A DNA stretch of 64,000 bases, from contig NMRB01002008.1 of the NCBI GenBank assembly GCA_002633025.1, positions 11,497 through 75,496 on the forward strand, read 5' to 3'. This stretch comes from Notospermus geniculatus (lineage: Eukaryota; Nemertea; Pilidiophora; Heteronemertea; Lineidae). Made by a program: the position numbers and the translations under genes. The first letter of the stretch is position 1, and every line of letters starts with the position of its first letter. A model generated the notes under the pieces. The model was not told the origin of the DNA. It did no database searches and saw nothing but the letters and a program-made list of their open reading frames with translations. This document shows positions 35,606-46,618 of the stretch, in pieces.

Positions 35606-37589
35606 TCAATCACATTCTTTGCAGACCTGACAAACCCAGTCTTCTACCTGCGGTTCCTCAGTAAGATGAGCGCATTTCCAGTGGAACCACAGTTCACATT
35701 TCGAGCAGAAAACGCTGTTGCCACCAATGTCGTGAATTTCCGGTTCTGGGAGGCAAACTTCATCACACAGGGGGCAGTAGTACAGACGTTCAGCTAGACG
35801 CAGTAGATGGTCAATAATAAACGACTTGAAAAAAGGACCAAGAGCTGTTTGTTACTTGCCCAGTGATCTCTGTCGAATGGGATATTTTCAACATTTACAG
35901 CCTTAGTTGTCCAAGTGACGAAGTAACAATTGTCCATGCCGTTTCATGGAAGGAATCTTCCACCGTTTCATTACGAATTTTGTGGGGGCATTTTACTTCC
36001 AAAACGGCTTTCGGATGACAAGAACAAGTAACAAGGGCATCAGGACTTGCCCCGATGAAAATGCAATTTGCGTCCACAAACAACCCACACCTTGCTACCT
36101 TCAAGCCATTGTGGTGAAGGGACACTTGTTCTTTGAAATCCCTTCCCCATCAAATGGCTGGAATGTTACCGAGATCTGGACCACCGTTTAAGATGTGGCT
36201 TACAAGCTTTGTCACAGCTACTTGTTGTTGGATGAGGGCCTGATTCATTTTTGATGTAATTCCTTTATGCATTGATGCAGTCAACCTACCCAGCCTCTGT
36301 TCATGCAGTGTTGGATTGTCGGCTTGGCCTCTAGTATCTTTTTCGATGAGTTGCACTTCAGCATCAGAAAAATGTATATCTTGGAAGGCCTGGCGAAGAA
36401 AATCTGCATCGTTGCGCCTGATCAGGGGGGTGTCGTCAAGAAAGTTGGCTGCTATTTCTGTTAAAGTAGGGGGAATAACAGTGGTAGGTGAGTCACATGC
36501 CAAATTTTTTAACAAAACTGATCGTTCAAAACATGAAGATAGCTGCCTAACAAACTTTTCTCTTCGAGTATCTCCTCCATTAGATTGACCTACCTCATGC
36601 GTCATCCAGTTCTTCTTGGGTTCTTGTCGAATTGAAGGATCACGGACTTTGGACCTGCTTTGCTTGTCAAAATCCATGTCTTTAATTCGGCAAGCAGAGA
36701 CACTAAGATTTTTCTGTGTCCCCTGGTTCCATTCACACAGAACAGAAGTGCATGTGCGGTCAGCAAATCTGAGGGAGGTAGCATGTTCCATCTTATATAA
36801 AATTGCACAGACATGGTTGCAGGTACCCCCAGGGCCAGCAGGGCAAGTGCACCAGGCGCAAACAATCTGTCCATCTCTGAAAGCTATCCACGGCTTATGG
36901 TGCTCTTGGGTAACTCTCTGAGATGGACACACCGGACCCCTAACAAAAACAACTCCATCATCAGTTACAGGCCTACCGGTTTTTAATTCCCCCACAAAGC
37001 CAGAGGAAAAATATGTATAGGCTCTTTCTGTCTTGTATCGTCCTAAGTCAAATTCACTGTCTCTGCTACTGATGATGAACTTAAAGCAGACCTGAAACGG
37101 ATGCTAATTCGCATTAAACCTATTGGAATAAATCAAGTTGATATAAAAACATCAAAAACGTCACTAATTTCAGCCGTGTTAATTTGAACATGGTGCTGTT
37201 GTGACTCCGAAAAAGTATTTATTAAGCGAGGAAAGCATTTGGGGTTTCGGGTCCGCTTTAAAAACTTGTCCGAGGTTGATGGCTGGCCATCTAGAAACAT
37301 CGCCACTCCATTCTGTCAGTTTCAAGGGATCGCTGAGCGCATATTCTTCAAGGGTTTTAGTGTATTGCTGTTGCAAAGATGTCATCATTTCCTGTTTGTT
37401 TTTTTTGACGGGTACGCCTGCTTCCCACACAGCGATGCATTTCGCGATGAGGTCCTTCCGATCACCGGACTTGGTGATTCCCCTTTCTGTCAAAAAGGTT
37501 TGGACGCCCTCTGTGGTCACCTCTAGGAAGTCATCTGCATGACCTATTTCCATTTTTCCTGAAAATGTGATGTATACATTTCTTTTCAA
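35606..37589 (-). pseudogene. SAP/SWIM/YqaJ/PHD protein of an ISL2EU-type element
   Basis: The second protein expected for this transposon group. Reading on the minus strand, the first exon (from about 37553) has a SAP-like helix pair (VQTFLTERGITKSGDRKDLI). The next exon starts at 37091 after CCGTTTCAG. It has a SWIM zinc finger (CAWCTCPAG then GTCNHV) and the beginning of a YqaJ nuclease domain (QRLGRLTASM). A TGA at 36152-36150 interrupts IPAI/WGRDF in an otherwise continuous frame. The nuclease core follows (GASPDALV, VLEVKCPH). About 50 residues are missing at about 35950. Another frame continues (YFVTWTTKAVNVENIPFDRD), then a third gives a C-terminal PHD finger (YYCPLC, VFCSKCELWFHWKC, WVCQVCK) ending at 35606. 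It is a clear pseudogene. Its coding strand is opposite to the DDE gene, tail to tail. Confidence 0.8.
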
Positions 37590-37967
37590 TGACTGTGCAC
37601 AGCATCCCTTGGGTGCATTGAATACAAAATTTCGAAGGGTTCATCCCTCTCCCGGACAATGTAAAATGGTCCCATTTCTTGAAACAAAATATATTATGTG
37701 TGACTTTCATTGCCATATCATCTAGTCCAGCAACAATAAACTGTTTCAATACAAGTATGTACTTCGTTACTCATCGTCATCCCCCTTGCTGTCGAAATGA
37801 TGCACCTTGTTCCCATCTTTGCCCCCTCTCCAGGACCATTTTCCCAGCCAAATGTTCGGAAATAATAAGAAAATTGAGAGAAAAGTACATCACTGCAAGT
37901 AACAAAACAGACGACAAGCGGAGAAAAAAGCGCGAAAAAATCATTCCCGAGTTTCGAACTCGCGGCA

Positions 37968-38030
37968 TCCAGTATTAAATAGCCGAATCGCAAGCTTCGA
38001 AACCGCCTGAGCTATCCGCACCATCGCTAG
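37968..38030 (-). other. tRNA-derived sequence
   Basis: On the minus strand GCGGATAGCTCAGGCGG matches a tRNA 5' end with box A. AGTTCGAAACT is a B box at suitable spacing, and a T run follows. The 3' acceptor strand does not pair with the 5' strand and there is an extra insertion in the anticodon region. Probably the head of a tRNA-derived SINE or a tRNA pseudogene. Confidence 0.4.
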
Positions 38031-38169
38031 AGGTCGTCGTTTGGATTTCAACTTGCAGTCTATTTTGGGAATTTTAATAATTCATCAAACGCATGAGACC
38101 ATCAGATTCATACGTCTCACACACCAGTGAGGCGCCCAGGCTACCATAGAGCCTGACCTGGAGCGACAG

Positions 38170-39000
38170 GTGTACGAGTTAATCCATAACTTAAACCACC
38201 CTCCGACGTGGTTTAAGTTTTTGTGGGGATTAAGCCAGACATGAAGCTTAGCTTTTGTTGGTGCATACCGACTTCAAGTTAAGTTCGAACTTAAGTTAGA
38301 CTTAAGCTCAATTTCGGCTTAAGCCACAGTGGTGCATACGGGCCTTAGTGTCTGGTGACCGTGTAAAGCATGTAGGCCTAGTAGCAAGCCTGCCATGTGG
38401 TACTGCCAGAGTTGCATTGGATCGGCCGACACACGGTTTCTCAAATTTGATGATCTGAGCGTCTTACTGGGCAAACCAGTTCTCCCTGGAGTGTGCTTTT
38501 CATATGCTTTCGCTACGTTCTTTGGTTTTATATAAGGACAGTTACGAATACTATTAAGTATGGTAGTGGTAGCCGTGTTGATCGAATACTATTGCATGTG
38601 TATCTCTTTACAAGATTAATGAAATAATTTGTTACTCTAAAATGGATTTGTTTTGAGCTTGATTTTATTTCTTATAAATTTATTATTTCCATATCTGGTG
38701 TATCAGAATAAAAAAGTTCAATTTCACTGCTGATGAAATAGTTTTTACCATAGGGTACCTGTACACCAAATTTCAAGTTTGTAACCCAAGCGGTTTAGAA
38801 ACGTGCCACCCCTGTTAACGACGACGGACTACGGACGACGACGGACGACGCCGGACGACACACCATGAGAGAAGCTCACCTCACAGAGGTGAGCTAAAAA
38901 GGAATTCAATCTCCCAAACTTTTCTATCCTTCCATAAAACAGTATGCTGAATTTCTGTAATTCGAATAGACCTTTATAAGGAATAGTGGCCTTGGCTGTG
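38170..39000. repeat. Foldback and dispersed repeats
   Basis: From 38190 to 38345 a block with CTTAAGTTAAGTTCGAACTT-like palindromes ends at GGTGCATACGGGCCTTA. At about 38560-38600 GGTAGCCGTGTTGATCGAAT resembles the left end of the Penelope-like insertion at 44.4 kb. At 38815-38897 a GACGGACGACGCC tract leads to CTCACCTCACAGAGGTGAGC and AAAAA, the same tail as at 27.9 kb. No gene. Confidence 0.5.
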
Positions 39001-39212
39001 TCATCATTAAAAGATAGGACCGTCCCAAATTTATATGATTTTTCAAACGTCACATTTCCACTAAGACTAAAACATGAAGTAGATAATGTGAATTCGTCGG
39101 ACAAAACTCCTATGAAACACATTGATGATCCGACGTCTAGAAAGCTTTTAAAAATATTGAATCGGGAGGCAAGTTCCAAGTATAGCATTATTACAAGTGC
39201 CACAGTATGCAT
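38829..39212 (-). CDS. Doubtful small secreted-type ORF
   Basis: An ATG at 39212 opens a hydrophobic start (HTVALVIMLYLELAS) that looks like a signal peptide, followed by about 80 residues of balanced composition. The last 20 or so residues lie inside the dispersed repeat at 38815-38897, so the present stop cannot be the original one. No splice site convinces. I do not recognise it. It may be a first exon or chance. Confidence 0.2.
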   Translation of the reverse strand: MHTVALVIMLYLELASRFNIFKSFLDVGSSMCFIGVLSDEFTLSTSCFSLSGNVTFEKSYKFGTVLSFNDDTAKATIPYKGLFELQKFSILFYGRIEKFGRLNSFLAHLCEVSFSHGVSSGVVRRRP

Positions 39213-41780
39213 GATGAGGTGACTGTGTACCCTCCACACCTTGATAAGACTGGTGTCCTTCCAACCTACATGTATACCGGTATATAGCTAGTGGTTACAC
39301 GAAGCTGCGCTGATACACTGCACTCTGCTACATCAGTCAGCACGAGGTAGAAAACCTAATAATAGAGCTGCTTTAAAAACGATATTGGACGAAAGAGACG
39401 GAAGAAACCAGGGAGTTATCGCTCGCGGGGATTGTTTCGATTCTTGAGCGACCCTCTCATAGCGAGTGAATCTAGCCTCCAGGCAAAGCCGTGCTCCATA
39501 ATATGCAAAACCTGGGTAAATATGCGAACGTGCACCTGGGGACGAGGTTCCATTAAAAATTTGTTAAAATGGATTAATGACATTTTCAAATTCAGTCGGT
39601 CAAAATGTACATTTTGTACTATTCACATTGATTTCGAAGCGGCAGATTTTGCAGAATACGCCTCCGAAGTTTGGCTGTCTAATGCATTTCCCATTTAACT
39701 AAAATCCTTCTTTCGCGTTTTTCTCAAAATTGCGTTTGATATTGAGGACCATCTGTCATGGCGCCCCAACAAACCCCGCGAGCGATTTGCTTTAAGTGAC
39801 CTGGTGGCCAGGCCAGATCATATGTGCTGATGAGGCAAAGGGGGTTATGTTTACCTCACATCCTTATCTTGTCCATCAAGGTTCACGGACAAGCTGGCTG
39901 TCAGGTTAAAAGAAAGCAGATGAAATAAGTGCAGATGTCAATGAAGTTATGAATGGAAGGATTAAAGTTTGATACATCGATGATTTTAAAACATTCTATC
40001 CTGAGAGGCGCATATACATGTATGAGAAGATTCGTGCACTGCAAATAGGCAACTCTGCAACACTGAGTTTTTCTGTGGATATCCAAATATCGCCACTATA
40101 GTGACAGGTGTGTGGTTGAAGCATACATGTATTGTATCGATGTGACATTTGTTCTGTGGTTGACTGCTTCAGCAGTCTGGTGTAATGAGTACACCTTGAC
40201 CAACACTGTGACACTCACTTTTCTAGACTGCTGCAGCATCCAGTTTAAATAGCAAGATAGTTTATGAAGCTGAAGATGACATCATTATTATGAACAACTG
40301 TTTCCAAAGCAGCCATATCACTACAAAACATTCAGCGTCTCATAACTCGTAATGTGTCAAAAATGTCATATGACCAGAGCTGTATGACCTGAGTTGGAGC
40401 TCAACAATATCATTACCTTTTGGTATTCTTCCAAACACCTGCCAAAATCCTGAGAGAATAAGACATGCCAGAAATGTTTGGATTTCCATTCTTATCCTAA
40501 CCGTCCTGGAGAGGTCCAAGAAAATACTGGTATGTGAGAGGAACAGGGCATTGTACCTTTTCCCTTTCACGTTCAGCATTTCATTGTTATGCCATCCATG
40601 ACATAGTCGCTAACCTACGTGTAGGCTTTAGGAAACAGTAGCTTTGTAAAATTCATGTTGTTGGTGGACCTTCCTTTGATATTGATCACGAGAGAATCTG
40701 AGATATTGAACAGAAAGCAATCAAATGCACAACAAAAATGAGAAACTCTGTTTCTACGTCATCGAATGAAATTAGTAAAGCTTGCAAAAACCTTCCTCGT
40801 AAATTAACTCAAAGAGCTGCCAGTTCACCTCATTTGAACTCTCAGGACCAGTGAATACAAGCTGTGAGTCAAAACTCCATTTTGACGCGCTATCACTACA
40901 CCACTGCACTCCCAAAGGGAGCACAGATATTGAGGGATTCCGGCCAAGAACTGAGAATCACATGCAACCAAGTGGGCAGAAAGAAATTTGAAACAAAACG
41001 TATCATCAAATCGTCCACGCAATCAGGTGAAATTCAACATCTTGAATACGATCGAGGGGATCTGACTCGATTGGGCCTTTTGAAATCAACACAGGGCTTG
41101 TTAATTTCTTGCATGCTTCCATTGAGGGTGAAATTGATCTCCTGGTGTCGAGTCTTAAACTGATGATGCAGGATAGGGCCTACTTAACAGTGAAAACAAA
41201 AAGAAATTTTCTGTTGAAGATGACTTTGTACAAATTAATGAGAATCAAATCGATTTCAATCAATAACCATATCTCGTGTTCTTACTAATGACATGAAGAT
41301 GTATCAAGACACCCTCTATAACATGTATGAATAAACCTATGTATATTCCTCGTAATTGGCCGATCTGTATGCCAGAAAAGGTGGTTTGTATACCGGTAGT
41401 GTATACAATGGAATTGCCCGTACTTTTCTTTTGTTGCATCCACAGACATTGGTGCTTGCCAAGTAGAGGAGGTCCCTGCAGCGTGACTGATAATTTATGT
41501 ATAATTTACATTCCAATGCTGACCGGGCAGATTGATATTGTGATGTTAGAAATCGTGTGCTTGGTTCTGTAAAAAACTGATCCAACTGAAAATAGATATT
41601 AGAGTTGTTGCCTATTCCTAACAGTCCGCGCCCCCTATAAACGCCGCCGTACACGATACATTTTTTCCCTAGGAAATATTTCGTACGATTTCTCAACCAA
41701 TTATTTTGGAAGGAAATATTTCTCATCCCGCCGTAGATGATCCCATTTATTTCCTGGGAAATATTACGTTGCACATGAAT
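39213..41780. other. No gene recognised
   Basis: About 2.5 kb without supported exons. Several open stretches (for example 40864-41163 on the plus strand) have no family resemblance and no splice context. TACCGGTA and ACATGTA palindromes occur as elsewhere. Confidence 0.4.
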
Positions 41781-41781
41781 G

Positions 41782-41950
41782 TTATTAGTGAGGTTAAGAA
41801 ACCATACGTTCACGCTAACGCTAACGTTACTGACATCATTTTGACGTCACATCGAATGAATCTGTTGTATTTCTTCGGGGAGTGACGTCATTTTGACGTA
41901 ATTAGCGTTAGCGTTAGCGTTAACGTATGGTTTCTTAAACTCACTAATGT
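41782..41950. mobile_element. MITE with GCTAACGCTAACG arms
   Basis: Arms of about 48 bases: left TTAGTGAGGTTAAGAAACCA continuing TACGTT then CACGCTAACGCTAACG; right CGTTAGCGTTAGCGTTAACG then TATGGTTTCTTAA and ACTCACTAA. The 70-base centre carries several TGACGTCA-like motifs. Immediately after, 41960-41989 is a perfect palindrome of the form ATATGACCCCGTCACGGGGTC plus AT. Confidence 0.75.
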
Positions 41951-41989
41951 GTGTGACGAAAAATATGACCCCGTCACGGGGTCATATTT

Positions 41990-44380
41990 TTTCGTAGGAT
42001 TGACCTATTACGTGCTGACAAAGGGGCAAAATGCGTCAGTGAGTTATACAATAATAAGCTACCACGGCATACACGATAGGAATTTTTTTTAAAATATTAT
42101 CTCAGGAGTGCAAGCGCCCACTTAGGGCATTATAGCTACTCGTCAANAACGCCCGCGCCACAGCGCGGGCAGTACCCGAAATAACCTGGGACATCCGCTA
42201 TGTTTTAGTGGGACTCCAAACATGATAGAGTACCCAAGCATGTAGGTGGCAGCACCTTATTTGCGTCCTGACCATCAACAAGTGGAAGTCACGCTGTATG
42301 TGCATGTGCATGTAGGCCTACATACCAGAAGCCCATGTAGGCCATCGGTATGTACAGGCTATACAGACAGTACACGTCCATCGCATGAAATGGCGGAAGA
42401 GCTGTAATAAAACAAATATTTGAGAAGCTTGTTATACATCTACGCCTGACAGACTATCATACACTCAAAAATTAGCCGACAGCATTCACTTGCCAGATGT
42501 TTCACCTATCGGGCCACGCCTATCCATACTAGGCCACCGGAACATGCACACACTGAGCTAAGGGACGAACAAAACACCCTAATTTAGGCCTAGCAAATAT
42601 GCCATGAGAACCGAGGCCGAAATGAAAAAAGACGGAAAACAGTACTATGAATGAATGCTCACCTGTTACACATCCTGATAGTCAAAAGTAGCCGACAGCG
42701 GAAAATTTTGTTCACAAGTATTCCTCGTCACCGAATGTTAAAGCTGACGTGAACGAACAAAAAGCCCCCATGCGACGAGCAAGAGAATTGCAAACGCCCT
42801 GCAAACACCTCAAACGAAGGCTCAGAACCACAGATTGGATGGAGAGAGAGAGAGATCGATCGAGAGAAATTCAGTAAAAACAAGGAAGACCGCCCCATTG
42901 GGGTGGGGCGGTCTTAAAAACCGATTTGCGCAACACATCACGCATTTGCGCACGTTCGTAACCAGTGGAAAACGTGAAAGAAAGATCAAGGTTTGTGTGA
43001 AAAAAATTTCTGACTAAAGTAAATTTTCTGGCCGATGTGACATTGATTTTCCCCAATATTTGACGCAAATTGGGAAGCGAAGAGAAGATTGAAATCCCAA
43101 TTGGGAGGTGTACGAAAACTCGATTCGGTTATTACCTCCCGACTGGGAGTTTTTTCGATTGGGAGATCACCTCCCAATGCGGCAAAAGTTCCTGACTGTT
43201 GCCTGCCGCCAGGGATCCATCCCCTGGTGGCAGCAATGGGAAATGCGCGCAACACAACTGCGATCCAGGAAAGGATGTGCTTTTTTATTTTAATTTTGGC
43301 GTTGACTAGCTAGGCTTATCTTGGATCTTATTCTTTGCCTTAATTCGTGGGTCACTATGAACTGGCTTCCTGCATCAGCATACATGTACACTGCGCTGCA
43401 CGTACTGTACAATGTGCACACACACCACGAATTCTGACCAATCAGAATGCACGGTTACACACAGTACAATACACGTGGCAAAATGGCCGCCACCTTTGCA
43501 ACTGCCGGCACATTTCACGAACGATTTACACAAAAATTAGACAAATTCTGGGGAGCACAACTACGCAAGGTTACTTTCTATGCAACAAAGATTCAGAAGC
43601 AGTTGATATTGTTTTAAATTAGGACGATCTTGATAGAGATTTTCGTGTCTGAAGTGGTGGAAGTCGTACCGTGCGCCATGTCGACACCGCCGCTTGCGAG
43701 AGGTCAATATCCGGGCACTTGCGTGACCTTCGCCTGGTTCCCTGCTCCGCTATGGTCTCATTGACCAGTTTTTCACTGAAATCGCCTATGGCATTTGGGC
43801 TAAATCTGTCTCAAAATTACATATTTCATGATACAACAGGACTGATGGGCCACAAGGCCCACAGTTGTATCACATCATAACACAGTAAGTCATATTTTTA
43901 AGGAACTTCGAACACACAAGTAGAAAATCTGGTCGATGAGACCATATGAGGGTAAAGCACCAGTCTACAGGTTTAGTGCCACTTGCTTCGTATAGGTGGA
44001 AGCACTGAATGGTCAAGTTGGTGATGGAAATGCCCAACAAATATCGAAATTTTGGCGTTTTTGTAAAGTGATACGTGGCGCCAGGGTATTAGTGAGAAAT
44101 TATGAGACAAGTGCGTAACTATGAAATGATAAAATTGACTAAATCAACTTAGGCGTACTGTAAAACTTGCCTGATTTTATGAATTTGACAGAACCACAGC
44201 ACAGGACAGAACAAACACAGGGTGTATCAAAAAACGTTCATTCAAAGTTACCAGGGAAGGGCAGGTGTAACAGTGAAGATATGTCTCCCTGTAAAAAGTG
44301 TCCCCTTCTATTGTTCCAGGACGGATTAAGGTGCCTGGCTATAGATTAGAAACCACAATCGTCAGAGATTAGAATGTAAT
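41990..44380. repeat. Repeats and low-confidence small ORF
   Basis: At 42148-42170 the hairpin GCCCGCGCCACAGCGCGGGC follows a single N. At 42836-42914 is the second copy of the GGATGGAGAGAGAGAG block with its strong hairpin (AAGACCGCCCCA / TGGGGCGGTCTT), matching the module after TLR-B. At 43085-43170 CTCCCAATTGGGAG motifs cluster. An ATG at 43483 (AAAATGGCC) opens 45 codons beginning MAATFATAGTFHERF after a CCAAT-containing stretch. It could be a first exon, but nothing confirms it. Confidence 0.4.
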
Positions 44381-44392
44381 AAGCCTAAGATA

Positions 44393-45393
44393 AGTATAAA
44401 ATGGTTGCCGTGTTGATCAGTAAAATACAAATAACTTGAAATAACACCTCGGAGTACTCGGAGTACAACAAGAAAACAGAATCTGAACGTGTTCCCATTG
44501 TTGTAACATTTCATCCCAAGTTACAAAACTTGAAAAGGATTATACGGGACCTCCAACCGATCATAGACAATGATGCCAGACTCAGCACCATTCTTCCACA
44601 CCCTCCATTGATTGCCTACAGACAACCTGCCAACCTCAGGAAAACTCTGGTGCACAGCAAAATGCCATCCACACTACCTGATGGAACTTTCCCCTGCAAT
44701 AAAACCAGGTGCAAACTGTGCCCTCAGATTGACAATAGTGACATTCCCATACCCAACTCATCGAATACATTCAAAACAACAGGACACTTCAGTTGCCAGA
44801 CTCCCAACGTTGTGTACATGCTTAGATGCAAGAGATGCCCTGACATGTACATAGGTGAAACAGGTCAAACTCTCCGCAAAAGACTCAATGGACACAAACA
44901 AACTATTCGAAACAAAAATGTACATCTCCCCATTGGAGAACATTTTACTCAGAATGGACACTCTATAGATGACCTAAGAGTTAGTGTTCTCAAAGGCTCC
45001 CTCCCAGACACAGGACAGAGACGGTCTATGGAGCAAAAACTTATAAAAACATTCAACACCCTCAACTGTGGCCTCAACCGTGATGCAGGCTTTCTCGCCC
45101 ATTACACTTTGTAACCTGATCTCCCTTAATTACACCACTCCTTAGTAATCCCCTGATCTGCTATTTCTGTCATGTGGACGTTTAGCATTATCTAGTCTAT
45201 GGACCCTTGTTTTGTGTATTGTGTTATCATCTTATGTTTTTATTGCATTTAACTTTCTGCCTTCCTTATGTGTTGTACATCCTGTGCTCTTCATACCTGA
45301 TGAAGACACAGTTAGTGTCGAAAGCTCGTATCGGGTCTCTCTGAGACCAATATATAGTTGATCATGAAAAAGGTGTTATTTCAAGTTATTTGT
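44393..45393 (+). mobile_element. 5'-truncated Penelope-like element with GIY-YIG domain
   Basis: A 1.0-kb insertion flanked by the 12-base direct repeat AAGCCTAAGATA (44381-44392 and 45394-45405). Inside the ends, ACAAATAACTTGAAATAACA (plus CCT) on the left is exactly inverted at the right end, a structure known from Penelope-like retroelements. The element holds only the C-terminal end of the usual reverse-transcriptase/endonuclease protein, so most of its 5' part is missing. Confidence 0.8.
44469..45114 (+). pseudogene. GIY-YIG endonuclease domain of a Penelope-like element
   Basis: The open frame runs from about 44470 (no initiating ATG needed; the true start lies upstream in the lost part) to TAA at 45112-45114. 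Blocks: a linker VPIVVTFHPKLQNLKRI, a cysteine motif FPCNKTRCKLCPQI, a further Cys pair around FSCQTPNVVYMLRCKRC, and the nuclease core MYIGETGQTLRKRLNGH with later EHFTQNGH and EQKLIKTFNTL. This matches the endonuclease that nicks target DNA for Neptune-type Penelope elements. No reverse transcriptase is present upstream, so it cannot move by itself. The frame is intact within the fragment. Confidence 0.85.
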
Positions 45394-45680
45394 AAGCCTA
45401 AGATAGGATCTTTTGTTCCTCTCAGCAGGGACAGTTTTTCCTGGGGACATTCTTTCCTGTCACACCTGCCTGCTATCTGCCTAGGCCTAGCCTTTGCTAT
45501 GCTAGGCTATACCAAAACTAGGCCTAGTAGTAGTACGGTATCGTTGTCAACGACGACATCGTATGCATGATTCGACCTGTTGTGTCATGGTACTTTTATA
45601 ATAAATTCTGAATTCGAAGTAGGTACTTGCAAGCCTACCCTCAATCTTTTTGATGTCAAAAAATGCTTCTTTTTCAGGAA

Positions 45681-45976
45681 ATGGCATTGAAAGCCCTTCG
45701 TGCATCATGGAGGATTGCCTGCCAGTTTACTCAAAGTGAAGGTCCCCTGGGTAGCAGACAACTCCATCCACGACGGTGTGTACTTCACCAAATGGGTGTC
45801 TTCACTCCCGAACATCACATCAAGCATCCCACATCTTGGATTCATTATCTTTGTGGACAGCGGATGTCGGAGACATGCAAAGACTGTCGATATTTTGCGA
45901 CGATGATGCCATCGCTCTCAAAATCTCGTGGCAGGATCATCGACTTCAGTTCAGATGAGATCCAGGAGAAAGTGAG
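45681..45976 (+). CDS. mTERF-family gene, exon 1 (mitochondrial presequence)
   Basis: The ATG (GGAAATGGC) starts an Arg/Ala/Ser-rich amphipathic stretch (ALKALRASWRIACQF) of the kind that targets proteins to the mitochondrial matrix. The exon ends ...GAGAAAGTGAG before the donor GTGAGG, phase 2. Joining to 46619 gives an Arg codon and reads EIQEKVRFLTEKLGC, a typical start of mTERF repeats. A pyrimidine tract and TTTTTCAG just before the ATG suggest an untranslated exon upstream. Confidence 0.75.
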
Positions 45977-46201
45977 GTGAGGTCACCCTCTGGTTTCCTT
46001 CTGCATTTTCAAAGTGGTTACCAGTCACGTCCCAATGCCAAAACGTCCCAGCATCAGAACGTCCCCTGTCAAAATGGGGAGGGGGTTTGGGACGGGGCCA
46101 GCTGTAGCAACTGCACTTAGGAATTGTACGTCATTACGTCCCCCAAGCGCTCCTAATGACGTGTCTCCCATGAATTCAGCAGTTCCCCCGCTGAACGGGT
46201 A

Positions 46202-46566
46202 AAGAGGTTCTTCACTGACGTCACATGGCCACCATACTGGCCGTCAAAATGAAGCCTGGAGGCTGCCATCTTGTTCTCGGTTCGAACATTCAGCGGCCCG
46301 TACAGACGACTGGGAGCATACAACTCAACAAATCACTTTACCTCTCACAGTTTCTGAGCATAAGTAGTTGGTCTGGTGTGAAAACTGTGTTGAAAACAAA
46401 GCGAATCGTCCATATGGCTTGCTGTAGAACAGTGTAGAAGAGGTCCGATGAATGCTGACAACGTACAAACCACATCAAAAACGCTGTGTTGATGCTGTGA
46501 CATTGCGTCATTTGACGGCCAATATGGTGGACATTTGGAGCTGTGACGTCACGTGAAGAACCTCTA
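46202..46566. mobile_element. Foldback element in the mTERF intron
   Basis: Left end AGAGGTTCTTCACTGACGTC and right end GACGTCACGTGAAGAACCTC are inverted across about 365 bases, with further pairing of ATGGCCACCATACTGGCCGT against ACGGCCAATATGGTGGACAT. Non-coding. It occupies more than half of the 642-base mTERF intron and ends about 50 bases before the acceptor. Confidence 0.75.
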
Positions 46567-46618
46567 TTTATTGCCTAGTTCGATTAAATCTCAAAATCAT
46601 CTGCTTTTATCGCTTCAG

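Noticed and set aside
39432-41163. Plus-strand frames of 80-100 codons at 39.4 and 40.9 kb
   Set aside because: No homology recognised, no splice signals, and lengths expected by chance in this base composition.
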